From contig NZ_FZNZ01000008.1 of assembly GCF_900187995.1 (NCBI RefSeq), positions 50,886-114,885 on the forward strand: DNA of 64,000 bases, given 5' to 3'. Source of the stretch: Prevotella jejuni (lineage in GTDB: Bacteria; Bacteroidota; Bacteroidia; Bacteroidales; Bacteroidaceae). Position numbers and translations under genes: made by a program. Positions 19,012 to 27,950 of this stretch are shown here, in pieces; positions within the stretch are counted from its first letter, which is position 1, and each line of letters opens with the position of its first letter. The notes under the pieces are model-generated. The model searched no databases. It saw only the letters and a program-made list of their open reading frames with translations, and was not told the DNA's origin.

Positions 19012-20277
19012 TTGCCCTTGCGCAGGGCGCAGGTGGAAGCATACAAGAGAAGACATAGCGAGTGCGACAAATCAGGGAGTTTCCCAGAAGTCGCCAATCT
19101 GGACGAACGCCAACGCAGGTTGTTCTGTGCCCACAAGGCGATGGAACTTGGAACGCACGGCGTGAGTCTGGTCTGCAAAACATATCATGTCACCAGAAAT
19201 ACAGTGTATAGAGGTATTCACGAGCTTGAGAGCGGGGACACAATTGCTGCCGGACACATAAGGAAGAAAGGTGGAGGCAGAAAGAGTATTCTCAGTGTTC
19301 ATCCCGAGTATATCGACATCTTCCGGGAGATTACGGAAGATGCCATAGGCGGCTTGCCGCAAGATGAGAGCGTACGCATGCTTTTCTATTCGCCTGGCAT
19401 CATAAGAGACAAGATGGAGGTGGATTACGGAATAAGCATAAGCTATCACACCCTCAAACAAATCATATCCAAAGAGGGATTCAAGAAACGCACTCCGAAG
19501 AAGTGTACCTCGATGGCAGAGTGCAATAAAAGAAACGAACAGTTCGAGAAAATCTCCGCAATGAGAAGCATGTGTGAAGAAAATCACATACCCGTCTTCA
19601 GTATAGACACGAAGAAGAAAGAGTTGGTCGGCCCATTCAGAAGAGGCGGACAGGTATACTGCGACAGGTCGCCGCGATGCAGGGACCATGACTTCCCCTC
19701 CTTTGCAAGCGGCAAAATCATTCCCTATGGCATCTACGATGTTCAAAAGAATACTGGATACATGAGCTTCGGAATAAGCCATGACACAGCCGGGTTCTTC
19801 TGCGACAACTTCAAGTACTACTGGTATCGTGTGCTCCAAGACATCTATCCACATGCAACTGCCATCATGTTGCTCTGTGACGGTGGAGGTTCCAACAGCA
19901 GTTCCAGCAGGCTTTTCAAGCAAGAGCTGATCAAACTTTCCGAAGACCTCCATATTGACATAATAGTGGCGCACTATCCCCCGTACACGTCGAAGTGGAA
20001 CCCCATTGAACACAGGCTTTTCTCTCAAATCACCAGAGTATGGAGTGGTATTTCCTTCGAGAGCGTTGAGCAGGCATGCGAACTTGCCGCAGAGGCCAGA
20101 ACGAAATCCGGCCTTTGTGTCTTCACCAACATCAACAGAAAGAAGTACGACACTTCTCGTTGTGTGGATAGCAATTATGATGATGTCTGTCAACGGCATA
20201 TTACCTTTGATGAAGAGCTACCGAAATGGAACTACAAGGTTTCATGGAGAGACAAAAAATACCAAGTTATTTTTTAA
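19012..20277 (+). CDS. ISAzo13-family transposase
   Basis: About 414-421 residues. Family features: the N-terminal helix-turn-helix region LDERQRRLFCAHKAMELGTHGVSLVCKTYHVTRNTVYRGIHEL, then DDE residues in FSIDTKKKELVG, LLCDGGGSNSSSS and PPYTSKWNPIEHRLFSQI (Asp, Asp, Glu). The first in-frame start is a TTG at 19012, but it overlaps a TATCTTTG box (19007-19014); a GTG at 19033 is an alternative, and no ATG precedes 19141. The start is therefore unresolved. Its 3' end gives the right half of the three MITEs, so this is the likely source of their mobility. Confidence 0.85.
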   Translation: MPLRRAQVEAYKRRHSECDKSGSFPEVANLDERQRRLFCAHKAMELGTHGVSLVCKTYHVTRNTVYRGIHELESGDTIAAGHIRKKGGGRKSILSVHPEYIDIFREITEDAIGGLPQDESVRMLFYSPGIIRDKMEVDYGISISYHTLKQIISKEGFKKRTPKKCTSMAECNKRNEQFEKISAMRSMCEENHIPVFSIDTKKKELVGPFRRGGQVYCDRSPRCRDHDFPSFASGKIIPYGIYDVQKNTGYMSFGISHDTAGFFCDNFKYYWYRVLQDIYPHATAIMLLCDGGGSNSSSSRLFKQELIKLSEDLHIDIIVAHYPPYTSKWNPIEHRLFSQITRVWSGISFESVEQACELAAEARTKSGLCVFTNINRKKYDTSRCVDSNYDDVCQRHITFDEELPKWNYKVSWRDKKYQVIF

Positions 20278-20287
20278 ACGTTACTAA

Positions 20288-20435
20288 GTAATGATTAAAA
20301 AATAACTTGGTACATTTTCGGAGCCGAGGCATCGGTCTTGAGCAGTGTATTCAATTGATGAAAAACTCCAGAAATGGAACTATATGGTTTCATGGAGAGA
20401 GAGAAAAAAATACCAAGTTATTTTTTTATCATTAC
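20288..20435. mobile_element. MITE copy 1 (148 bp)
   Basis: Begins GTAATGATTAAAAAATAACT and ends with the inverse (ATCATTAC). Flanked by TAA on both sides (20285-20287, 20436-20438). Left half resembles the ISAzo13 left end at 17248; right half resembles the 3' end of the transposase gene. It is thus an internally deleted derivative. Its sequence appears identical to copies 2 and 3. Confidence 0.88.
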
Positions 20436-20444
20436 TAAATGGTT

Positions 20445-22610
20445 TTAAAAACGAAGTTGCATTCCCGTGTAGATGGAACGTCTGTTATAGTGTCTGTATC
20501 CTGTTATCGTAGAATAGTCTTCGCTGAACATTATGGCGCTTTCATTCTTGATGTCAAAGATGTTGTTGACAGTCAGAAAGAATATTAAATTGGATGATTT
20601 TAAGGTCAGCACTTTGTTGTAAGAGAAGTCAACGCTGCAATATCCTGAATATTGTTTCACATTATAATCGCCATATAAAGGTTTGTATGCCCCTGTTTCA
20701 TTTATCTCGGCATTTATTATCGGGCTATAATAAAGCCCGGGCCGGGTTAAGCAAGACAGTGAGACAGTGCCTGCTTTCTTATGATAGTAAGAAATAAACG
20801 CTTTTATTAAATAGTCCATCCGGTTGTACGAGTTATACCATTTGCCCCCATTTCTGAATTTGGAATAGAGATAAGTGTATGCAAGTGAACCTGTCAAATT
20901 TTCGTATTTCTTACTCATACTGATTTCCGCTCCCCATATTTTTCTTAATAATCTTTCGGAAGTATCTGTTTCAGAAAAGTTTTCCTTCAGATTTTCTTTC
21001 TTATGATATGTAGCCAACCGGAGATTGAAATCATTTCTCGAAAATGAATACTCCAATGAATACTGCCTCGTTGATATGGAGGAAAACTCCTGTGTGTTGT
21101 AATATGGGGTTGCATATCCGTTATACTTCCCTAAAGAGGCCAATATAGAATTATAATTATTGAATGAATATTTTATGTTCGTTTGATAAGACCAATATCC
21201 GGATTGTTCCTTGACAGGTATATTTTTTCTGATTCCTACACCTAAAGTTAATTCGTTAAAGATCTGCACTCTGTTATACAGATAAAATTCGAGGTTGTTG
21301 TTTGATATACTGTTTTCAAAATAATAACTTGGGTTTTCAGGTTTTACCGCAAAATAATACTTTGGAAACCGGCTCCGGTAATTTTGCTTGGTATATTCAT
21401 GTGAAAAACCGGATTGTAAATTCCATGACGGAGTGAAATAATATTTGAAATCGAAGTTACTGTATACATAGCAGTTCTTTTGCTTGGATAAAATATTGCC
21501 AAATTTAAAGTCCTCGTTTGAAAAGTCTGTGCCATTGTTTATTGAGATAAATCCTTTGCCCAATTTGTATTTGAAATTCAGAATATTGAAATTTCGTCTT
21601 TTACCTGCATCCACTGTCCCTGAAAAAGTATAAGAATAATCATTAGCCAGATACTTTTCATTAATAAAATAGGAATAAAGATTGATGCTTAACCTTTTGG
21701 TTAATTCTGTATGAAAATTCAAACCGGTATCTTCTGATGAAAATTTATTAATATCCTTATTATTTGCATTGACCCATAAATAAGGTTTAGAAAATTGATA
21801 ATTTCCATATATCTGAAGAAAACTTTTTTTATTAATGGGCTGAGAGTGGAGGAAACCGATATTTGCAAGTGATAGAGAGAGAGCCGTTTCGCTTGCTGAC
21901 AACTTCTTTATTGTGCCTATCTCTACCAGGCCCGCAGTTGCATTGCTGTAGACCAATGGGGGATTACTGGCATAGACGTTTTGCTCTTCTATCATTTCTG
22001 TATTGAACAGACTGAAATTTCCGATTCCATTTATCTGGGAATTGCGTACGGGTTTATATACCGGTACTTCATTTAACATCACTCTTGACATATCGCCGGC
22101 ACTTCCTCTCAATTCGACATTGGCACTTTCTGATACATTGGTGGATGCAGGAAGGACAGTGACCATTTTCAATGCGTCACCGGCAGAAGAAGGGGTATTA
22201 TAAATATCAAATTTAGAAACTTCTTTTATTGAGAATTCTCTTGATAAAGATGGATTAGCCATAATCACTACTTCTACAAGCATCTGTTGATCTTCTTCCA
22301 TAACGATTGATATCTCTTTGCTTGTATCTAAGTGCACTGTTGGAATGATTTTGGTTTTCAGACCTAAAAAAGAGATGATCAACGTATCATTGTTGAAACT
22401 ATGGCTTTGACACCGGAGAATAAAATATCCATTTATATCAGAAATGGTTCCCTTATCAGGTTCTTTTTTCAGATAGACATTGGCCGCCAATATAGGTTCA
22501 CCTTTCTTATCTGTTATTTTTCCCTGTATATTCGCATCCTGCGCATATATATATGATGACCTGATTAAAAACAGGAGAAACAAACTGAATAAATGGAAGT
22601 CTATTCTCAT
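20445..22610 (-). CDS. TonB-dependent receptor, last gene of the TOMM cluster
   Basis: 721 residues. Signal peptide (LFLLFLIRSSYIYAQ, residues 8-23), then a carboxypeptidase-regulatory-like domain (IQGKITDKKGEPILAANVYLKKEPDKGTISDINGYF, about 28-63), a plug domain (SSAGDALKMVTVLPASTNVSESANVELRGSAGDMSRVMLNEVPVY), and a beta-barrel ending in GMQLRF. The final aromatic residue is typical of outer-membrane proteins. It could import, export or bind the modified peptide, or serve in self-protection; the sequence does not say. It follows the TPR gene by 65 bases on the same strand. Confidence 0.88.
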   Translation of the reverse strand: MRIDFHLFSLFLLFLIRSSYIYAQDANIQGKITDKKGEPILAANVYLKKEPDKGTISDINGYFILRCQSHSFNNDTLIISFLGLKTKIIPTVHLDTSKEISIVMEEDQQMLVEVVIMANPSLSREFSIKEVSKFDIYNTPSSAGDALKMVTVLPASTNVSESANVELRGSAGDMSRVMLNEVPVYKPVRNSQINGIGNFSLFNTEMIEEQNVYASNPPLVYSNATAGLVEIGTIKKLSASETALSLSLANIGFLHSQPINKKSFLQIYGNYQFSKPYLWVNANNKDINKFSSEDTGLNFHTELTKRLSINLYSYFINEKYLANDYSYTFSGTVDAGKRRNFNILNFKYKLGKGFISINNGTDFSNEDFKFGNILSKQKNCYVYSNFDFKYYFTPSWNLQSGFSHEYTKQNYRSRFPKYYFAVKPENPSYYFENSISNNNLEFYLYNRVQIFNELTLGVGIRKNIPVKEQSGYWSYQTNIKYSFNNYNSILASLGKYNGYATPYYNTQEFSSISTRQYSLEYSFSRNDFNLRLATYHKKENLKENFSETDTSERLLRKIWGAEISMSKKYENLTGSLAYTYLYSKFRNGGKWYNSYNRMDYLIKAFISYYHKKAGTVSLSCLTRPGLYYSPIINAEINETGAYKPLYGDYNVKQYSGYCSVDFSYNKVLTLKSSNLIFFLTVNNIFDIKNESAIMFSEDYSTITGYRHYNRRSIYTGMQLRF

Positions 22611-22675
22611 GTTCGATCGGATATTTAGCTATTTATAAATCGTTTGATTTTATCTTACCTATGTAGGTGGAGGGT

Positions 22676-23458
22676 TTATTTATTGATTATTTTTTTGTAC
22701 TCACCAATAAAGTAACTGTTCGGGTATTCTTTTTCCGCCATTTGTACATATTTCCTGGCTTCGTTCATTTTTTTGTTCTGGATGTAATATCGGATTAATA
22801 GTTCGAAAGCATATTCTCTTCCCCAAGTAGGCAGATATGGGTTTTTTATGCTTTTAGGCACTGTTGAAATAGCTTTTTTCAAATAATACTCCACTTTTTT
22901 CCCACCACCGAAACTCGCGGGTGTATAGAAATCATTGCTGCCCAGAACGTACCATCCTCTCAGATTCGTTGAATCAAGCTTCAAAGCTTTCTCTGCATTT
23001 CTTGTGATTTTAGATGAAAGGACTCCGGCGGCCATTCCTGAAGTGAATTGTATATAAAAACTTTGGGTCAGAGCCAGCAATGCATAATCTTCCGAGTTCT
23101 TGTTATTCATTTTTTCCAGAGTTATATATGCCTCTTTGATAGCTTTTTTGCTTTTGTCTTTATCTCCCAGCTTTGCATAAAAGACGCTTTTATAATAATT
23201 GACGTAAGATTTCCAATAAAGTACGATGTTATTTTGACTTTTCAGTTTATTTAGCTTTTGGGAAATACTGTCAAGAGGAGAAACGGAATTCCGGGCGAAA
23301 CAGTTGTTCATGGCTGTCTCGATTTTGTCTTGGATGCCATTTAATATATTCTCTGGAGTTCCGACAGAAGAATTACGGTTCATACCGGTTGCATGCGTAC
23401 TTGTAGTGATAGTTGCAATGGCAAAGAAAGTAACAAACAAAACGATAAACTTTTTCAT
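22676..23458 (-). CDS. Secreted TPR-like protein of the TOMM cluster
   Basis: 260 residues. Signal peptide at residues 4-23 (FIVLFVTFFAIATITTSTHA). The mature protein is mostly helical, with repeats of the TPR type: AKLGDKDKSKKAIKEAYITLEKM, NAEKALKLDSTNLRGWYVLGSND, and YYIQNKKMNEARKYVQMAEKEYPNSYF near the C-terminus. TPR scaffolds bind partner proteins; here a periplasmic role with the TonB receptor is a reasonable inference from position only. The gene is 45 bases after the membrane protease gene and 65 before the receptor. Confidence 0.7.
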   Translation of the reverse strand: MKKFIVLFVTFFAIATITTSTHATGMNRNSSVGTPENILNGIQDKIETAMNNCFARNSVSPLDSISQKLNKLKSQNNIVLYWKSYVNYYKSVFYAKLGDKDKSKKAIKEAYITLEKMNNKNSEDYALLALTQSFYIQFTSGMAAGVLSSKITRNAEKALKLDSTNLRGWYVLGSNDFYTPASFGGGKKVEYYLKKAISTVPKSIKNPYLPTWGREYAFELLIRYYIQNKKMNEARKYVQMAEKEYPNSYFIGEYKKIINK

Positions 23459-23503
23459 ATTTTTTCTTTTTAACGAGTTGATAAATTAAAGATATATGTC
23501 AAT

Positions 23504-24037
23504 TCACAGGATGATAGAAGGTAAAAGGTGAGGTGATAATAGAGCAATCACCACAAATACCCAGCCTACGAACTGCAAATACCATATATTGCTATACATA
23601 TATTTTTGAATAATAAATGAACGGTTAGCCTCTATTTCTTTGTAAGTTAATTTGTTACCTACTTTGAGTTGTAATTTTAACCATTTCATGTATTTGTAAT
23701 AGCAAAATAATTTTGTGTAATCCGAGAAGAATGGATTCGTTTCGAAAATCAGTTGAGTGGCGAATGCCATATAAACCGGATAAGGGACTTTGAACATACT
23801 TCCGTAAATCATTAGCATAACGAATAAGAACCATGTCATAGCATTGCCGCTTATCAGGAATAAAAAATTCTTTTTATTAGACACTTGTGCGTTGATGACA
23901 GAAACATAAATATGAGGCAGAGGTTTCCAAGTGCCCCCTATTTTGTCTATTTTCATATTTACGGCCTTTGCTGTCAATACATGAGCCAGTTCGTGGAGCA
24001 TCATCAGGATAATGAAAGTAATTATAAATGTGATCAT
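23504..24037 (-). CDS. M50-like membrane metalloprotease, candidate TOMM leader peptidase
   Basis: 177 residues with four or so membrane segments. The zinc motif is HELAH (residues 15-19) in the first helix, as in site-2 proteases; a second conserved patch reads FETNPFFSDYTKL (about 95-107), similar to the metal-binding NP-x-D region of the family. In streptolysin S clusters SagE, a CAAX-type membrane protease, occupies this place. I infer that this protein cleaves the leader of the 47-residue precursor or acts in immunity. Start overlaps the end of the permease gene by four bases (ATGA), showing translational coupling. Confidence 0.75.
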   Translation of the reverse strand: MITFIITFIILMMLHELAHVLTAKAVNMKIDKIGGTWKPLPHIYVSVINAQVSNKKNFLFLISGNAMTWFLFVMLMIYGSMFKVPYPVYMAFATQLIFETNPFFSDYTKLFCYYKYMKWLKLQLKVGNKLTYKEIEANRSFIIQKYMYSNIWYLQFVGWVFVVIALLSPHLLPSIIL

Positions 24038-24756
24038 TGTTTACTCCTTTTTACTTGAAATCTTTTGAAACAAAAATAGAAAGCTATCATGAAAGCCGCG
24101 GCCCACAAAGCCAAATACAATGTATAGGTATAATCACCTCTGAGAACTTTCAACACGGGCGTAATCGGGGAGAATTCCACAATGCCTTCGAATACGGGAT
24201 TTATTTCTGTCATCGGATAAAATGTGTCACTTAAAAATATCAGTCCAAAATAGATGATGTTGATTAATCCTTTTTCGCTTTCAGCTTTCATGTTGGTGAA
24301 AGAGAGCAGTAAGCCCAAGAAAGAAAACTCTATTAATCCCAATATTGATCCTGACAGTATGGAAAGGTATTGCGGCACGTTTAATGTCACGCCAAATATG
24401 GCTCTACCTAATATAAACAGTATTACAAAAGAAAACAGGATGTAAATCATCCGGCTGAATACCAAACTGATAATATGAGTAATGATGTTGTAAGGCATTA
24501 CTTTTATGAACTTCATGACTCCTGATGTGTAATACTGTTTGATAACCCCGCCAATAGCGAATAATCCGTCACTGGCTATGGTCATAGCGCAAATTCCCGT
24601 CAGCAAGAATACACAATATTCTTTGTTGTTGATTCCCCATATACTGGAAAATATAAGGAAAATAAATGCCGGAAATATCACCGTAAAAAATACGGCTTGC
24701 TTGATTCTCATGGAAGAAAGCAATTGATAATAGATTGAAGCTATGAGTACTTTCAT
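24034..24756 (-). CDS. ABC-2 type permease of the TOMM exporter
   Basis: 240 residues with six hydrophobic segments (for example VFFTVIFPAFIFLIFSSIWGI, ILFSFVILFILGRAIFGVTL, LWAAAFMIAFYFCF). Typical of the small ABC-2 permeases that pair with a separate ATPase; matches the role of SagH/SagI. It would move the modified peptide across the inner membrane. Its start is preceded by a reconstructed TGA/ATG overlap with the ATPase gene that was broken by MITE copy 2. The protease gene overlaps its 3' end. Confidence 0.85.
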   Translation of the reverse strand: MKVLIASIYYQLLSSMRIKQAVFFTVIFPAFIFLIFSSIWGINNKEYCVFLLTGICAMTIASDGLFAIGGVIKQYYTSGVMKFIKVMPYNIITHIISLVFSRMIYILFSFVILFILGRAIFGVTLNVPQYLSILSGSILGLIEFSFLGLLLSFTNMKAESEKGLINIIYFGLIFLSDTFYPMTEINPVFEGIVEFSPITPVLKVLRGDYTYTLYLALWAAAFMIAFYFCFKRFQVKRSKQ

Positions 24757-24773
24757 CTTTCTGATTTTGTTAA

Positions 24774-24921
24774 GTAATGATTAAAAAATAACTTGGTACA
24801 TTTTCGGAGCCGAGGCATCGGTCTTGAGCAGTGTATTCAATTGATGAAAAACTCCAGAAATGGAACTATATGGTTTCATGGAGAGAGAGAAAAAAATACC
24901 AAGTTATTTTTTTATCATTAC
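24774..24921. mobile_element. MITE copy 2 (148 bp), inserted inside the TOMM operon
   Basis: Same sequence as copy 1, flanked by TAA (24771-24773 and 24922-24924). It sits between the ATPase and permease genes and supplies the last residues and stop codon of the ATPase. Confidence 0.9.
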
Positions 24922-25776
24922 TAAAATTTGATATATATCCTCTAACTCAACAGGCATAAGTGAAAAATTGTAGGTTCGGGTCTGAACCTTTTGTAATGTT
25001 TTGGTATCTTCTCTCTTCAAGTATATTTTGAGGAATTTATCATCTGGGATGACCAATACATTTTCATCATTTTCAAAAGGATCAGTGCCGGACAGTTCTT
25101 TAGAGATGACAATCTTTTGCTGATATGCCGACTCATTTATCAATTCCTGCGGGCTCAATGCTTTCGAGATAATTTTCCCTTCGTAGATAAAATAGATTTT
25201 GGTTGCATATTTTCCGGCTTCTTCCCAAAGATGTGTCGTGAACAGGACACCCCGGTTTTTGCTTTTGAAAATATTCCTCCAGATAACCTCCCTTATCATC
25301 GGATCGAGATCGGCGGTCGGTTCATCCAGAATCAACAATGACGGGTTATGTAATACGGACAAAAAAATGGCAACCCTTTTTCTTTCCCCTTTTGAAAGTT
25401 GATAAAAGAACCTATTCTTTATCTTATCTAATTCAAGGAAATCGTAGATGTCTCGTGGCAATTCCGATATGTTATAGATTCTTCGAGTGAATCCGATTAT
25501 TTCTTTGACTTTTAACATGGGGAAAATAACCGGATTATCCCAAAGCACACCAATATTCTGTTTGTTCTGGTCGAAGTTGCCTTTTCCGAAAAATGCGAAA
25601 TTGCCGGATGAACATTTCATCATATTACACAACAACTCAATGAATGTTGTCTTTCCGGAACCGTTCTGTCCTAATAGAGCTACAATTTCTCCAGGATTAA
25701 CTTCCAGCGATACATTGCGCAGGATGGAAGTACCCTGAATCGAAAAAGAAATATTATTTGCTTGTAACATTGTCAT
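24904..25776 (-). CDS. ABC transporter ATPase of the TOMM cluster
   Basis: About 290 residues. Walker A LLGQNGSGKTTFIELL, signature LSKGERKR, Walker B LLILDEPTADLD and the His switch in LFTTHLWEE are all intact. The SagG-type partner of the permease. The start may be M at 25776 (MTMLQANN) or at 25770; an earlier Met at 25800 would overlap the dehydrogenase gene by 47 bases. The last five residues (VMIKK) come from MITE copy 2; without it the frame would read ...YQILTKSER and end in a TGA overlapping the permease ATG. The change lies after the last conserved segment (ELEDIYQ), so function is probably retained. Confidence 0.9.
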   Translation of the reverse strand: MTMLQANNISFSIQGTSILRNVSLEVNPGEIVALLGQNGSGKTTFIELLCNMMKCSSGNFAFFGKGNFDQNKQNIGVLWDNPVIFPMLKVKEIIGFTRRIYNISELPRDIYDFLELDKIKNRFFYQLSKGERKRVAIFLSVLHNPSLLILDEPTADLDPMIREVIWRNIFKSKNRGVLFTTHLWEEAGKYATKIYFIYEGKIISKALSPQELINESAYQQKIVISKELSGTDPFENDENVLVIPDDKFLKIYLKREDTKTLQKVQTRTYNFSLMPVELEDIYQILVMIKK

Positions 25777-26638
25777 CTTGAACCTCCTTGTTTTTTCCAA
25801 TTACAATCACATTTTGCACAGTTTCAAAGGTTCCGTCAGCAGAGAGGATCTGGTTGATGTTGTCATCAACGTAGCTTCCCAGAACGCAAGAGCCAAGTTC
25901 GAGAAATTCGGCGAGTAACGAGATGTTCTGAGTTAAAAATCCAACTTCCTGAAGTATAAATCGGTAGCCTCTGTCGCCATATTTGATAAGTACTCTCTCA
26001 AAGAAGGACGTGATGAAGAACACGCAACTACAATGTTGCAAATCCACGAAAGGTTCTGCTACGAGATTTTCTCTTAAATATTCCATATAATCTTCTTCTT
26101 TGATGAATTCGAGAACTGACTTATTGGGGCTATAATGGTAAATTCCTTTAGGCAATACACTTGTATTCAAATATACGTATAATTCAAGTGGATATAAGGC
26201 ACCTGCAGATGGAACCGTTCTGAATCGTAACGTAGCTTCTGATTCTTTATTAAAGTCTTCTCCGCTAATTCCATAGCTATAATGGCAGAGTAGCGCCAGC
26301 TCGTTGAGCGAAATGGAGTAAGGAGAATAGGCTCTTCCGGAACGGCGCTTAGCAAGGATATTGAATAGATTGGTTTTTTCACTACCAGGCATCTCTTTGA
26401 GATAAGGTTTCAAATCATACTCTTTGCTGGTGGGAAACACTTTATACGGTTGGCACGAGCGTTGGTGGACGTATTTATTGGAGAAACTTTGGATACTTTC
26501 AACTTGTTTGCGAATCAGAAACTTATCAAATTTCACATTCTCGTTAAAAATCAAAGCCAACGATTCACCAAAATTTTTAGCTCCATATAGTCCTGAATCT
26601 AAGCTTGCTATTAATGCTTTTGATTTTATTGTTTTCAT
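25754..26638 (-). CDS. sagB: SagB-type FMN-dependent azoline dehydrogenase
   Basis: 294 residues from the Met at 26638 (MKTIKSKAL); an in-frame Met at 26668 would overlap the YcaO gene. Nitroreductase-fold domain with the SagB signatures NILAKRRSGRAYSPYSISLNELALLCHYSYGI, RTVPSAGALYPLELYVYL and KGIYHYSPNKSVLEFI. In TOMM synthesis this enzyme oxidises thiazolines or oxazolines to thiazoles or oxazoles. The C-terminal half (VFFITSFFERVLIKYGDRGYRFILQEVGFLTQNISLLAEFLELGSC) matches the FMN/dimer region. It follows the YcaO gene by 4 bases and overlaps the ATPase gene by 23, so the modification and export genes form one operon. Confidence 0.9.
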   Translation of the reverse strand: MKTIKSKALIASLDSGLYGAKNFGESLALIFNENVKFDKFLIRKQVESIQSFSNKYVHQRSCQPYKVFPTSKEYDLKPYLKEMPGSEKTNLFNILAKRRSGRAYSPYSISLNELALLCHYSYGISGEDFNKESEATLRFRTVPSAGALYPLELYVYLNTSVLPKGIYHYSPNKSVLEFIKEEDYMEYLRENLVAEPFVDLQHCSCVFFITSFFERVLIKYGDRGYRFILQEVGFLTQNISLLAEFLELGSCVLGSYVDDNINQILSADGTFETVQNVIVIGKNKEVQDDNVTSK

Positions 26639-26642
26639 ATTA

Positions 26643-27938
26643 TTAAGGGAATGGATGTGGATATACATTTAATTCTTCAAAAGGATAGCATTTGTAGCCT
26701 AGTTCCTGCGGTATCGTATATAGTCTTTTTCCGCCCAGGAAATAAAAGGAATACGCACCACCCATTTGTATTAATTGAGGAACGATAACCCTCAGACAAT
26801 AGAAGCCTGCCTGATTTACATCAGGAGTCGTGATGTCTTTTACTAATACATTGTAACCTTTGGACTTCAGTACGCTGGTAATGTGCCGGATGTTCTCTTT
26901 GGTTGAGCGTGCAGACTCTTCAAGAAAATCAATCTTTCTGGTCGGCTTTGTTTCCGTCCAGATTTTGAAGACCTCGCACAGTTCTGGTTTTTTTATATAT
27001 AGTATAGAATGGTCTTCGAAATCCAGTAATGTATGAAAGTTTTCAGAAGGCTGCCAATTCTTTTTCTCTCCTAACAAATATCTGAAATAGCTGACGCTTT
27101 GCCCCATTTCGAGAATAACTTTCTTCAATGCTTCGCCATAGGTGTCTCTTGTCGCAGTGCCTACGGCTACAAATTTACCATATTCGGCTTCACCGAAACA
27201 GATACCATAAACTGTCGGAATACCTAAATCGTAAGTTATATCCATAAAATGCCACTCGTAGCTTGCTGGAAAACGCTCATGGATAAAATGGCTGATATCC
27301 TCGTCTATAATAATTTTTGGAGCGCTTATTTTCTGCCACCAAGTGAGAGAAAACGAATCTCTTTCAATGACTTCATGTAATGCAACCAGCAAAGCCTTGT
27401 CCCAATTCGTATGTGCTGCCAAGCCTGTTGATGTACTTACATTTATCCATTGCTTTTCACATGACCAGGGAAGATAGATGCATGCTCCGGGAACCCAGGT
27501 TTCTTTCCCATTAGTAATATCCATGCATTTATCCCAATGTAATTCGATATTCTCGTCGAACCGATGGAGAGGATAATTTTCCTGGGCATATTGCTTCTCA
27601 TGGAACAAGGCATATTCCGAGGGCGGTATAGCGTGTACTTTTAGATTTTTATAAGAACTTAGGATCATATTCTCTTTATTGTAGAATACGGGGCAATACC
27701 TTTCTACCGTTTCACCTAAAGTTCCCATAAATGACTTTTGCAGATCAAAGTTACATCCGCTACTTCTTCCTTCATACTTTTCTGCTCCGAAAGCCAGAGT
27801 GTTGCTGGGCCAAATACCAAAGCTTACAAGTTTAGGATCGTAATTGAGCCTGGGTAATTTGGATACATGATTTACGATTCCAAACTGATTGGAAATCAGC
27901 ATTATACCTTTAATCAGAGAGTTGTTGACTGCATCCAT
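26643..27938 (-). CDS. sagD: YcaO cyclodehydratase (SagD-like)
   Basis: 431 residues. YcaO enzymes use ATP to cyclise Cys, Ser or Thr of the core peptide to azolines. Visible ATP-site motifs: GCNFDLQKSFMGTLGETVERY (61-81), STSTGLAAHTNWDKALLVALHEVIERD (168-194), with E189, E192 and D194. The protein ends PHPFP, matching the C-terminal PxPxP motif characteristic of azoline-forming YcaO enzymes. It has no fused E1-like domain; that part is the separate gene just upstream, 12 bases away. The set C-D-B in this order corresponds to a three-protein TOMM synthetase. Confidence 0.93.
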   Translation of the reverse strand: MDAVNNSLIKGIMLISNQFGIVNHVSKLPRLNYDPKLVSFGIWPSNTLAFGAEKYEGRSSGCNFDLQKSFMGTLGETVERYCPVFYNKENMILSSYKNLKVHAIPPSEYALFHEKQYAQENYPLHRFDENIELHWDKCMDITNGKETWVPGACIYLPWSCEKQWINVSTSTGLAAHTNWDKALLVALHEVIERDSFSLTWWQKISAPKIIIDEDISHFIHERFPASYEWHFMDITYDLGIPTVYGICFGEAEYGKFVAVGTATRDTYGEALKKVILEMGQSVSYFRYLLGEKKNWQPSENFHTLLDFEDHSILYIKKPELCEVFKIWTETKPTRKIDFLEESARSTKENIRHITSVLKSKGYNVLVKDITTPDVNQAGFYCLRVIVPQLIQMGGAYSFYFLGGKRLYTIPQELGYKCYPFEELNVYPHPFP

Positions 27939-27950
27939 TGTTTTTTTATG

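Larger units (their letters stand above)
17248..20284 (+). mobile_element. ISAzo13-like insertion sequence, interrupted by an IS1380-like element
   Basis: Ends: GTAATGATTAAAAAATAACT (left) and the imperfect inverse ending CGTTAC at 20284. TAA flanks both sides (17245-17247, 20285-20287). Without the nested IS and its duplication it would be about 1.44 kb. The insertion of the IS1380-like element lies between the left end and the transposase gene. Confidence 0.75.

Noticed and set aside
19072..20199. 375-codon open frame on the minus strand
   Set aside because: It is antisense to the ISAzo13 transposase, has no recognisable motif, and arises from the codon bias of the transposase gene.
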